Assembly (NCBI RefSeq): GCF_003333305.1
Contig: NZ_QOLD01000004.1
Span: 20,210-84,209, forward strand
Reading direction: 5' to 3'
Length of the DNA: 64,000 bases
Source of the DNA: Candidatus Colwellia aromaticivorans
Lineage (GTDB): Bacteria > Pseudomonadota > Gammaproteobacteria > Enterobacterales > Alteromonadaceae
Shown here: positions 56,259-64,000 of the stretch, one piece after another
How positions within the stretch are numbered: the stretch's first letter is position 1
Layout: every line of letters starts with the position of its first letter
Translations under genes and position numbers: made by a program
Notes under the pieces: model-generated
The model's input: only the letters and a program-made list of their open reading frames with translations
The model's database searches: none
Told to the model about the DNA's origin: nothing

Positions 56259-58630
56259 TAGCTGTCAGTATTTTCCTCTTCTTCCTGTTCAATTTCGTCA
56301 GCGGATTTCAATTTTTCATTGTAATCACGCATCATGTCTTCCTTTTTGTCTTTATAAAGCTCGAAACGAGATTTGATAGGGCGAGCGGGCCAATAGTTGT
56401 TATTTACATCTACGTCAGCGGTTTCCCATTTAGCATCTATTGCAATCGCGGTGATTTCTTTATCTCGAATTAACAGTTTTGAGGTTTTTTTGTTATTTTT
56501 ACGCCAAATTTCAGCGGGTAACTTCAACTGTTCAGTACTACTGTCAGCGTAAGTGATATCTAAAATAATAGGCATAACTAAGCCGCCTTTATTTTCAAAA
56601 TCTATAATGTAAAAATTACTTTGAGTTAATAATAAATCTTTTTCCCATTGCTCAAGTTTTTTGTTGCTGCTGTTATATTTATTACGTGCGGCATTGGTCG
56701 CGGTAAATTTGTCATGCTCATTATAAAAGTCTAATAATTCAGGTTTATCTTGAGTCCGCACCCCTTGACCTTTATCGATGAAGCTAGTGATATATTCAGG
56801 TTTTTCATTATCTAAAGCACGCTGCCAAGCTTCTTCTGTATCAGGATTTTGGCTATCAGCAGTATATAAATGGATATTACCAAGGGCGATATCTACGTGA
56901 TCTGTGGTGTAGAACCAGCCGCGAAAAAACCAATCTAGATCAACAGCAGAAGCATCTTCCATGGTACGGAAGAAATCTGCAGGGGTTGGACGTTTGAATT
57001 TCCAGCGTTGAGCATATTCTTTAAAGGCAAAATCAAATAATTCACGACCCATAATGGTTTCACGTAAAATATTTAATGCAGTAGCGGGTTTTCCATAGGC
57101 ATTATTACCAAACTGCAAGATAGACTCAGAGTTAGTCATAATGGGTACTTGGTTATCGCTTTTCATGTAGCTGGTAATTTTTGCTGCATGACCACGGCGA
57201 GATGGATAATCTTCTTCCCATGCTTGCTCGGCTATAAACTGTAAGAAAGTATTTAAACCTTCATCCATCCAGGTCCATTGGCGTTCATCGGAATTTACTA
57301 TCATAGGGAAGTAGTTATGACCCACTTCATGAATAATAACGCCAACTAAGCCATATTTGGTGCGACGAGAATACGTTTTATCACCGGTTTTTTTATCTAG
57401 TGTTGGGCGTGGGCCGTTAAAGGTGATCATGGGATATTCCATGCCGCCAACAGGGCCATTTACTGAAATAGATACGGGATATGGGTAGTCAAAAGTATAC
57501 TTACTGTATTGCTCCATAGTATGGATAATGGCTTCTGTAGAGTACTTTTCCCACAAAGGGTTACCTTCGTTAGGATAGAAAGACATCGCCATAGTGTTAC
57601 TATTGCCATGTTGATAACCTTGGGCATCCCAAATAAACTTACGACTAGAAGCAAAGGCAAAGTCACGCACGTTTTTAGCTTTGAAGTGCCAAGTGTTAGT
57701 TTTTGTTGAGCGTGACTTTTCATTTTCTAATGCTTCGTCAACCGTCACAATCAGTACAGGTTTATTTGCTGTTTTAGCTTTGGATAAACGTTTACGTTGT
57801 GTTTTAGTTAATACTTTTTTCGGATTTTGTAATACCCCCGTAGCGGCAACAATATGATCACTCGGTACGGTGATTTTTACATCATAATTACCAAACTCTA
57901 AGGTGAACTCTCCGTGACCGACAAATTGTTTGTTTTGCCAACCCATTACGTCGTAATAAGCTACTGCACGTGGAAACCAGCTAGCGATTTCATATAAATA
58001 GTTGTCGTCTTCTTTAAAGTATTCATAACCTGAGCGGCCGCCCAATACTTTCTGTTCGTGTAATTGATAATTCCATTCAACTTTAAATTCGGTATCGTCA
58101 CCAGATTTAAGTGCTTTAGGTAAATCAATGCGTAACATGGTACCGTTGATAACATACTGTATTGGCTTGCCATTGCTAGCAGTAACGTTAGTTATTTCAT
58201 AACCGCCGTTAAATTTTGGCGACTCAATCATATTGCGAACACCACGGTAAGTGACTTTTTTCAACGGCTGAGTTGATTTTGATAACTTAGCATCTGAGCC
58301 GCGTTTTAACTTGTTTTGATCAAGCTGTAGCCAAATGTAGCGTAAGGTGTCAGGTGAGTTATTTTGATAACTTAACGTTTCTGAGCCTGTTAATTGTTGA
58401 GTTTTATCATCCAGTTTAATTTCAATGTCGTAATCAACTTGTTGCTGCCAGTACTTATGACCGGGAGCACCTGAAGCGGTACGATAAACATTTGGTGTGG
58501 GGAGAATTTCGTCTAGTTGACGAAACTTGTCATCAGAAATAGTGTTTTTAGCTTGAGCACTGACACTAACTAAATTGCCAGCAAAAGCAACCGATAGACA
58601 AATGATCGCTGTTGATATTGAATATTTCAT
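56258..58630 (-). CDS. M1-family metallopeptidase
   Basis: A 790-residue gluzincin with a signal peptide ending near SAQA (residue 26). An aminopeptidase N-like N-terminal beta domain precedes the catalytic domain. GPVGGMEYPM is the substrate-binding GxMEN-like motif, VIIHEVGHNYFPMIVNSD the zinc HExxH site, and WMDEGLNTF holds the third ligand. The C-terminus is acidic (EIEQEEEENTDS). Members trim N-terminal residues from peptides. It is coupled to the DUF6702 gene. Confidence 0.88.
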   Translation of the reverse strand: MKYSISTAIICLSVAFAGNLVSVSAQAKNTISDDKFRQLDEILPTPNVYRTASGAPGHKYWQQQVDYDIEIKLDDKTQQLTGSETLSYQNNSPDTLRYIWLQLDQNKLKRGSDAKLSKSTQPLKKVTYRGVRNMIESPKFNGGYEITNVTASNGKPIQYVINGTMLRIDLPKALKSGDDTEFKVEWNYQLHEQKVLGGRSGYEYFKEDDNYLYEIASWFPRAVAYYDVMGWQNKQFVGHGEFTLEFGNYDVKITVPSDHIVAATGVLQNPKKVLTKTQRKRLSKAKTANKPVLIVTVDEALENEKSRSTKTNTWHFKAKNVRDFAFASSRKFIWDAQGYQHGNSNTMAMSFYPNEGNPLWEKYSTEAIIHTMEQYSKYTFDYPYPVSISVNGPVGGMEYPMITFNGPRPTLDKKTGDKTYSRRTKYGLVGVIIHEVGHNYFPMIVNSDERQWTWMDEGLNTFLQFIAEQAWEEDYPSRRGHAAKITSYMKSDNQVPIMTNSESILQFGNNAYGKPATALNILRETIMGRELFDFAFKEYAQRWKFKRPTPADFFRTMEDASAVDLDWFFRGWFYTTDHVDIALGNIHLYTADSQNPDTEEAWQRALDNEKPEYITSFIDKGQGVRTQDKPELLDFYNEHDKFTATNAARNKYNSSNKKLEQWEKDLLLTQSNFYIIDFENKGGLVMPIILDITYADSSTEQLKLPAEIWRKNNKKTSKLLIRDKEITAIAIDAKWETADVDVNNNYWPARPIKSRFELYKDKKEDMMRDYNEKLKSADEIEQEEEENTDS

Positions 58631-58674
58631 AACCTTCCAATGAGTAATAGTTATTTGTTATACAAAGTTATTTG

Positions 58675-58844
58675 GTAACTACCCACCTATCGTCACTCCC
58701 GAGATGTTTTAATCGGGAGTCTACTGTTTAAAACAGGCAGATTCCGGCTTCAGCTTTGTAGTTCCAGACCAAAGCTAGACCCTACGTCCTGTAGGCAAAG
58801 ACACAACCGGAATGATGTGCACGCTGGGTATGGTGAATAATTAC
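58675..58844. repeat. 170-bp dispersed repeat, copy A
   Basis: It matches the inverse complement of 62427-62596 with three mismatches in 170. It holds two internal hairpins, CTCCCGA...TCGGGAG and CATTCCGG/CCGGAAT-like arms. It fills the gap upstream of the M1 peptidase gene (58631-58983). Confidence 0.9.
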
Positions 58845-58983
58845 GTTATTTGTTAACAAAATGTTATATCATATAAATGAATCACTTGGTAATAGGGAGG
58901 GGTTTGCGATGAAATGTAATCTTTCTGAGGTGAGGGGATTATACAACATTAGTTACATCTAGCTTTATTCGCTACCACTAGTC

Positions 58984-59430
58984 TTAGGAATTACAAGTTC
59001 TACAATTGCCGTGTGCTTCAACAATTTGATGGCTAATAGTGAACCCATTAGCATCAGCCATTGAACGAAGTGCCAAATCAAAATTATTTGATTGAATTTC
59101 TTCAACATGGCCACATTGGTCACAAATAAGTAATTGCACAGGGTGGTCACAATCACCAAAATGATGACACATAACAAAGGCATTGATAGATTCTATTTTA
59201 TGAACAAAGCCTTGCTTAGAAAGAAAGTCTAATGCGCGATATATTGTTGCCGGTTTAGCTGCGGCATCAATTTGTTTAAGTTGATCTAATAATTCATAAG
59301 CACCAACAGCCCCTTCATGTTTTGCCAGTAATAAAAAAACTTGTTCACGTACTTTGGTAAAGCGAGCACCTTTTTTTTTGCATACTTGTTGTGCTTGCGC
59401 TAATAGTGTTTCAGATGAAGAAGCAGTCAT
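58984..59430 (-). CDS. zur: Zinc uptake regulator Zur
   Basis: A 148-residue Fur-family repressor. The winged helix (about 22-80) has GARFTKVREQVFLLL and KPATIYRALDFLSKQGFVHKIE. The structural zinc site is CDQC (103-106) with CRTC (143-146), and the regulatory site includes HHFGDCDH. The pattern around FVMCHHFGDC favours Zur over Fur. It stands alone. Operators and targets are not visible here. Confidence 0.85.
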   Translation of the reverse strand: MTASSSETLLAQAQQVCKKKGARFTKVREQVFLLLAKHEGAVGAYELLDQLKQIDAAAKPATIYRALDFLSKQGFVHKIESINAFVMCHHFGDCDHPVQLLICDQCGHVEEIQSNNFDLALRSMADANGFTISHQIVEAHGNCRTCNS

Positions 59431-59618
59431 TAGGGTACTTTTAAGTCAGTTGTTAGTTATTTTGCTCAGTGTAGCATTATTATGTAGTTCGAGACCAAAT
59501 CAAATAAATATTATTCGCCATTAGCTAAGGAATACTTTATATTACCAGAATGATAGCGCTGTCATTTTTTGCGCTTTGTGTGCCTAATTTATAAAAAATA
59601 TCGCAACGTGGAAATAAT

Positions 59619-60695
59619 ATGACTCGTTATTTAGCTCTTGATGCCTTTAGAGGTATTACCATCGCCTTGATGATTTTAGTTAATACACCGGGTTCATGGT
59701 CACATGTGTATGCACCATTATTACATGCCGAGTGGCATGGCTGTACACCAACAGATTTAGTGTTTCCTTTTTTCTTATTCATCATCGGCTCAGCAATGTT
59801 TTTCTCGTTTAAAAAAAGTGATTTTGCTGCTACTCCAGCGCAATTTCTCAGAATAATAAAACGTGGTTTTTTCATCTTTTTTATTGGTTTTATGTTGAAT
59901 GTTATTCCGTTTAATACGCCATTTGAAGAATTACGTATTATGGGCGTATTACAACGCATTGGTATTGCTTATGTTATTGCTGCAGGTTTAGTTTTATTGC
60001 TAAATCGTCGCGGTATATTTATTGTTTCAGCCATAATTTTATTAGCCTATTGGGGACTATTACTTAGTATTGGTGATAATAGTTTAACTATTGAAGGCAA
60101 TATTATTCGCCAATTTGATTTAGCCACGTTAGGGGCAAATCATATGTATACCATGCGTGGGGTAAGTTTTGATCCTGAAGGTTTACTGAGTACCATTCCT
60201 GCTGTTGTGAATATGTTACTAGGTTTTGAATTAACGCGTTATTTAACGAGCATAAAAGATAAAAAATCCAGTGTTATTAAATTAACTCTTATTGGTGGAC
60301 TTGCTATCGGTTTTGGCGCTTTGTGGAGCTTGGTTTTACCTATTAATAAAGCATTATGGACAAGTTCTTATGTTATTTATACCACAGGTTTTGCCTGTTT
60401 ATTATTAGCTGCTTTTGTTTGGTTAATTGATATAAAAGGGCAAGAGAAGCTTGTGTCGCCATTACTAGTTTATGGCACAAACCCACTGTTTGTTTTTGTT
60501 TTATCATTTTGCATTGTTACTGTTTATTTGAATATACCTGTTGGAAATAGCAGCTTGTATGCTTGGTTATATCAACAGTTTACCTTGTTTGCTAACCCAA
60601 CATTAGCCTCGTTTTTGTTTGCTTTTAGCCATGTAGTACTATTTTGGTTTGTTTCTTTGAAGCTATATCAACGTAAAATATTTATTAAAATATAG
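59619..60695 (+). CDS. NagX-like membrane acyltransferase (HGSNAT-like, DUF5009)
   Basis: A 358-residue polytopic membrane protein with about ten helices. LALDAFRGITIALMILVNTPG and TPTDLVFPFFLFIIGSAMFFSF match the heparan-alpha-glucosaminide N-acetyltransferase-like family, in bacteria often called NagX and linked to chitin or N-acetylglucosamine use. GVLQRIGIAYVIAAG is also conserved. No nag or chitinase gene lies nearby. Function is inferred from the family only. Confidence 0.78.
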   Translation: MTRYLALDAFRGITIALMILVNTPGSWSHVYAPLLHAEWHGCTPTDLVFPFFLFIIGSAMFFSFKKSDFAATPAQFLRIIKRGFFIFFIGFMLNVIPFNTPFEELRIMGVLQRIGIAYVIAAGLVLLLNRRGIFIVSAIILLAYWGLLLSIGDNSLTIEGNIIRQFDLATLGANHMYTMRGVSFDPEGLLSTIPAVVNMLLGFELTRYLTSIKDKKSSVIKLTLIGGLAIGFGALWSLVLPINKALWTSSYVIYTTGFACLLLAAFVWLIDIKGQEKLVSPLLVYGTNPLFVFVLSFCIVTVYLNIPVGNSSLYAWLYQQFTLFANPTLASFLFAFSHVVLFWFVSLKLYQRKIFIKI

Positions 60696-60777
60696 AAGCC
60701 ACCTAACGTATTGTTTTGATACTACCAACGTGGATGATTAAATAAATCGTATTAATCAATGGTTTTATTGCTATGCT

Positions 60778-61013
60778 TAATTTAATTGATATAAGTAGAT
60801 CAATCAGGAACAATTCAAAATTGCTTGAAAACGTCATTCCAGTGATGTTTTAGGCTGACGTGGCATGGATGCCACTTATTAGACTATGCATGGAGCACAT
60901 AGTCCTGAATCTAAACTAAAAGACAATGGATCTTCGACAAAAGACTTCGAAGATGACGATATTAATGAACTCCTGAGTAAAGTACATAGGCAAGTAATTT
61001 AATTGATATAAGT
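60778..61013. repeat. 198-bp segment with hairpin module between 19-bp direct repeats
   Basis: The 19-bp sequence TAATTTAATTGATATAAGT occurs at 60778-60796 and 60995-61013. The 198 bp between them include a variant double-hairpin module (60860-60909) and another hairpin, ATCTTCG/CGAAGAT. It fills the 60696-61043 gap. The direct repeats suggest an insertion or a duplication. Confidence 0.75.
60860..60909 (+). other. Double-hairpin module, variant copy
   Basis: Hairpin one is GTGGCATGGATGCCAC. The linker TTATTA follows, then hairpin two with arms GACTATG and CATAGTC, then CTGAA. Linker, loop core and tail match the copies at 45605-45653 and in 4269-4626, but both stems carry paired substitutions. 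Confidence 0.7.
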
Positions 61014-61043
61014 TAATCTTTTTATAAGGATAGTTATCAGGGT

Positions 61044-62417
61044 GTGAATAAAGTTACATTGACTCAAGATGAGAATCTATCATTTAAAATTAGCTACCAA
61101 TTGCTGCCACAGGAACAGCAACGCATAGATCTGTATTTTTCCCTCCCTGTTGAAATGGGCATTAGCCCAAGTACCCTAAATGCGGAAGATTACTTTTATA
61201 GTAATATAAAAAGTCATAGCGCTTATTATTCCGCGCAATTGCACTTGCCGCTTGTACGAAGTCGTTTTATTAGTCAGCGTTTTGTTGGCGAAAAAAAGGA
61301 AGCGCAAAGTGATTATCGTTTAAACCTTAATCTCTATTCCTACCAAGTAAAACTCGCGCTTGATACTGATATCAAACATACATTAAAACTAAAAAGTGCT
61401 GAAGAATTTTATCCTGCAGCAATTGAATTAGCCGAACAAATAAGTGGCTTAACCAAAAAATTGCGTCGCTATACACCGTCAGACCATAAACTCAGTTCAT
61501 TTTTTGAAAATGCCGATAACTATTTAAGTTGGCATGTTGAGCAATCTTTTTTAAAGCTCCTTTCAAAAGGCCCCAAAAGCAGTGACTTTTCTGCAGAACG
61601 TGAGTTTTTATTTGTATTATGTCGAGAAGAATATAATTACCGTATAGCTTGTAAATATAACTCAAAAGTCACACTAGATGATCCTAATAGGATCACGAAT
61701 AAAATGCATTTATTGCAACGATTAATCGAATATGGCGTAGTGTTTCAGAAGCAAACCCGTTACTTAGACGCCAACTTAAAGCGTTTTGTTCGAGGTGGCG
61801 TTACGGCTGTGATCATGGCTTTTGTGATGTTTTTAGTACTTAATGCTCGTTCAAGCTTTACTGAAGTAACTTTAGCGTTAATTGCTTTTTTAGGCTTAAT
61901 ATATGGCTTACGTGAAATATTTAAAGAAGATCTTACCAGTCTTATGTGGCGAAAAATTCAAAAAGGCCGGCCAAAGTGGCAAAATTTATTTCGTCATAGT
62001 GTTAATAAAAAACGTATTCTTAGTCAAATTTTATGGTTGGAATATATAACGACTCACGATCTTCCTAAAACGGTTAACGAATTATTTCAACAGCGCAGAC
62101 AACAAAATAAACAAGCAGCACGATTACTACATTTTCGTTGTGATAATAAGGTACTCACTAAAGAGTTTTTGCCTGGTTATGGTGAGATACAACAGAACTT
62201 GTTCTTCAATATGACTCCTTTTGTACGCTTTTTGAAAAAAGGGGCTGGTCGTTTATATAGTTTAGATGGGCAAAAAGTATCGAGTCAAGCAGTTGAGCGT
62301 CGTTATCAAATTAACCTTATTTTACGCTGTGTAGATAAAAAAGGAGAACATTTACAACGTTTTAAAATCACCTTAAATCGCAGTGAAATAGTTAATATTG
62401 AAGCAATGGCAATATAA
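61044..62417 (+). CDS. Unrecognised membrane protein
   Basis: A 457-residue protein I do not recognise. The first 240 residues look cytoplasmic, with mixed alpha/beta character and basic patches (GLTKKLRRYTPSDHK). Two adjacent hydrophobic segments (about 252-268 and 275-290) form a membrane hairpin. A basic region follows (MWRKIQKGRPKWQNLFRHSV) and a C-terminal part with HFRCDNKVLTKEFLPGYGEI and RRYQINLILRCVDKKGEHLQ. The start is GTG and has only a weak AAGG upstream. It stands alone between dispersed repeats, next to the NagX-like gene. Codon use is like that of the neighbours. Confidence 0.7.
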   Translation: MNKVTLTQDENLSFKISYQLLPQEQQRIDLYFSLPVEMGISPSTLNAEDYFYSNIKSHSAYYSAQLHLPLVRSRFISQRFVGEKKEAQSDYRLNLNLYSYQVKLALDTDIKHTLKLKSAEEFYPAAIELAEQISGLTKKLRRYTPSDHKLSSFFENADNYLSWHVEQSFLKLLSKGPKSSDFSAEREFLFVLCREEYNYRIACKYNSKVTLDDPNRITNKMHLLQRLIEYGVVFQKQTRYLDANLKRFVRGGVTAVIMAFVMFLVLNARSSFTEVTLALIAFLGLIYGLREIFKEDLTSLMWRKIQKGRPKWQNLFRHSVNKKRILSQILWLEYITTHDLPKTVNELFQQRRQQNKQAARLLHFRCDNKVLTKEFLPGYGEIQQNLFFNMTPFVRFLKKGAGRLYSLDGQKVSSQAVERRYQINLILRCVDKKGEHLQRFKITLNRSEIVNIEAMAI

Positions 62418-62426
62418 GGTATTTTT

Positions 62427-62596
62427 GTAATTATTCACCATACCCAGCGTGCACGTCATTCCGGTTGTGTCTTTGCCTACAGGACGTAGGGTCTAGCTTT
62501 GGTCTGGAACTACAAAGCTGAAGCCGGAATCTGCCTGTTTTAAACATTAGACTCCCGATTAAAACATCTCGGGAGTGACGATAGGTGAGTAGTTAC
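62427..62596. repeat. 170-bp dispersed repeat, copy B (inverted)
   Basis: The inverse complement of 58675-58844 with three mismatches. It begins 10 bp after the stop of the 457-residue protein and fills most of the gap before the isochorismatase gene. Confidence 0.9.
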
Positions 62597-62698
62597 GTAT
62601 TTTTTAACAAAAGAATGAAAGCATTGTAAGGCGAAATATATTGGTGCATTGGTTATACTTAGTAGTGGTATAGTCATTTTATTATTTAGGAGGAATTT

Positions 62699-63238
62699 AT
62701 GCTTCAAAAAGAAGATTGCGGTCTAATCGTTGTTGATGTGCAAGGCAGTTTAGCTAGGATTGTACAGCAGAGTGATTTAGTTATTGAAAATACTAAAAAG
62801 CTAATCCAATGTTGTAAATTATTATCTATACCTATCATATGGCTTGAGCAAAACCCCAAAGGCTTAGGTGCAACTGTTCCAGAATTATCTGAGTTGATGG
62901 GGGAATCTATCGTAAATGAGAAAGTACATTTTAATGCACTATTTGAACAGCCTATTAAAGAAGTGATTAAAGCGACAGATAAGAAACGGTGGTTAGTTGT
63001 AGGCATAGAAGCGCATGTCTGTGTTTATCAAACAGTATTGGGCTTGTTAAATGAAAATTATAAAGTGGATGTAGTATCTGACTGTATTTCATCTCGTTTA
63101 CAATCAAATATAGATTTAGCTTTACTAAATATGAGAGAGAGTGGAGCCAGTATAACGAGTTTAGAAATGTGTGTTTTTGAGATGATGAAAAGCGCTAAAA
63201 TAAATAACTTTAGAGAAATTTTGTCAGTCATAAAGTAA
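62699..63238 (+). CDS. Isochorismatase-family cysteine hydrolase
   Basis: A 179-residue cysteine hydrolase. The catalytic triad of the family is visible: Asp13 in GLIVVDVQGSLAR, Lys75 in VNEKVHFNA, and Cys108 in VVGIEAHVCVYQT. Substrates in this family include isochorismate, nicotinamide and ureido compounds; none can be chosen here. A strong TAGGAGGA site precedes the ATG. It is a single gene. Confidence 0.88.
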   Translation: MLQKEDCGLIVVDVQGSLARIVQQSDLVIENTKKLIQCCKLLSIPIIWLEQNPKGLGATVPELSELMGESIVNEKVHFNALFEQPIKEVIKATDKKRWLVVGIEAHVCVYQTVLGLLNENYKVDVVSDCISSRLQSNIDLALLNMRESGASITSLEMCVFEMMKSAKINNFREILSVIK

Positions 63239-63380
63239 ATGCTAAACAGCAAGTGCTCAATCACTTGTTGTTATTTTCGAGCCTGTAACAGATTTTCTGT
63301 TTGTTGCCTGCCTATGAGAAGAACACTTGAAACGATCAATATTTATCTTATCTCTGCTCAATGACTACACCTAATTCAAT

Positions 63381-63554
63381 TTAGGAGGCTGTATTTTGTT
63401 TTATCCGTTGTACTGCCTGCTGTATCTGCCTCATCAATGGGTGTTTTTCATTGAGACCATGAAAGTGCAACTCACTGGTTATATCATCGAGAAGTTCCAC
63501 CATTTCTCTATCTGAAGGTGGTGCTTTCATGAAGTCATTGGCTGGCACCTGCAT
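63381..63554 (-). CDS. Small unrecognised protein, possibly mobile-element cargo
   Basis: A 57-residue reading frame, MQVPANDFMKAPPSDREMVE to the end IKQNTAS. It is amphipathic and helical in appearance. It starts one base after the stop of a second fragment (63556-63738), which suggests a former two-gene unit. I do not recognise either. The codon pattern looks genuine, but there is no independent support. Confidence 0.4.
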   Translation of the reverse strand: MQVPANDFMKAPPSDREMVELLDDITSELHFHGLNEKHPLMRQIQQAVQRIKQNTAS

Positions 63555-63555
63555 G

Positions 63556-63738
63556 TTACTGCTCCAAGTTTAAGTGCTTTTGTATTTTCTCTATTAGCGC
63601 TTGTTCTTTACTGAAGTCCTGCTGAAACGCCCTAATTAATTCGTAATAAGGGCTACTTACTGCCTTGGCCAAGCTGAATCCTTCATCTTCAAACTCACTG
63701 GCTAATCTAGGAAGACGTCATACCGTTCTCATCGACAT
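63556..63738 (-). pseudogene. Broken small gene with internal TGA
   Basis: ATG at 63738 reads MSMRTV and then TGA (63718-63720). The same frame continues RLPRLASEFEDEGFSLAKAV to LNLEQ-stop, 53 more codons. Reading the TGA as a sense codon gives a 60-residue protein. It could instead be the tail of a longer gene. No family is recognised. Confidence 0.35.
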
Positions 63739-63827
63739 TTCTTTTTATAGCTCTCAAACACTAATTTTGCCTGTTTATTGATTTTTTATTGCTCAAAACC
63801 CCCATTGTTCGAGATCATTTGAGAAGA

Positions 63828-64000
63828 TGGACTTTTTTTGGGAAAGATCTGCTTATTGGTAAATTCGGCGAATTGTTCTGGTCAAGCAGCATAAGACACA
63901 TTTATTGTGGACTGCTCAAACTCAATTGGAGAGCAATCACCGTTTGATGTATGAAGCCTGATCTGATTGTAATATCGGATATACGCTTCAACATCTTCCT
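63828..64000 (-). mobile_element. End of an IS3-family insertion sequence
   Basis: The element enters from beyond the right edge. A possible terminus TGGACTTTTTTTGGGAAAG begins at 63828, 54 bp beyond the transposase stop. The boundary is inferred because the other end is outside the window. Confidence 0.55.
63882..64000 (-). CDS. IS3-family transposase OrfB, C-terminal part
   Basis: Thirty-eight codons reading off the edge: EDVEAYIRYYNQIRLHTSNG then DCSPIEFEQSTINVSYAA-stop. The YI-YYN-RLH---G-SP--FE pattern is the end of the DDE integrase domain of IS3-family OrfB. The rest lies outside the window, so it is partial and its integrity unknown. Confidence 0.85.
   Translation of the reverse strand, partial: EDVEAYIRYYNQIRLHTSNGDCSPIEFEQSTINVSYAA

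Overview
The window looks like a chromosomal segment of a marine, AT-rich alteromonad gammaproteobacterium, most probably Colwellia or a close relative. This rests on the gene content and order (an intact division and cell-wall cluster followed by lpxC and secA, and a coaE-zapD-yacG-pilBCD block), on protein sequences typical of Alteromonadales, and on intergenic clutter of CTTCGAC-type repeats. No rRNA, tRNA or CRISPR array was seen.

Region 1 (1-12.2 kb) is a denitrification island. On the minus strand nirC-nirF-nirDL-nirG-nirH make and mature heme d1. On the plus strand lie the cytochrome cd1 nitrite reductase nirS and an unusual NapC/NirT cytochrome fused to an ethylbenzene-dehydrogenase-type heme domain. 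Between them are a heme-type TonB receptor, broken by a 260-bp MITE whose removal restores the frame, and a membrane-anchored bacteriohemerythrin. FNR/DNR-like boxes precede nirC and nirS. The partners nirJ, nirE and nirN are not in the window.

Region 2 (12.5-19.1 kb) is housekeeping: a transglutaminase-like protein, an acyl-CoA dehydrogenase, a TauE/SafE permease, ttcA and a DUF4382 lipoprotein.

Region 3 (19.2-42.7 kb) is the complete dcw cluster: mraZ, rsmH, ftsL, ftsI, murE, murF, mraY, murD, ftsW, murG, murC, ddlB, ftsQ, ftsA, ftsZ, lpxC. A DciA-type helicase loader, an M23 peptidase and secA follow. MraZ boxes precede mraZ.

Region 4 (43-55 kb) holds mutT, yacG, zapD, coaE, the type IV pilus genes pilD-pilC-pilB, a pilin-glycosylating ligase candidate, pilA and dnaB. 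Remnants of a YoeB-type toxin and a RAYT transposase sit between pilB and the ligase.

Region 5 (55-64 kb) holds cheX, a DUF6702 protein coupled to an M1 peptidase, zur, a NagX-like membrane acyltransferase, an unrecognised membrane protein and an isochorismatase-family hydrolase. It ends in decayed genes and the end of an IS3-family element.

The most unusual signal is non-coding. A MITE family with TACCC/GGGTA ends and TA target duplications ranges from 53 to 358 bp. A roughly 49-nt double-hairpin module occurs four times, in two of these elements and in one further locus. Its stems differ between copies but stay paired while loops and linker are conserved. Other structure includes five minisatellites with 20-, 50-, 30-, 14- and 26-bp units, four of them inside or next to dispersed repeat clusters, a 58-nt near-perfect hairpin upstream of pilA, and a 170-bp repeat present as an inverted pair 3.6 kb apart.
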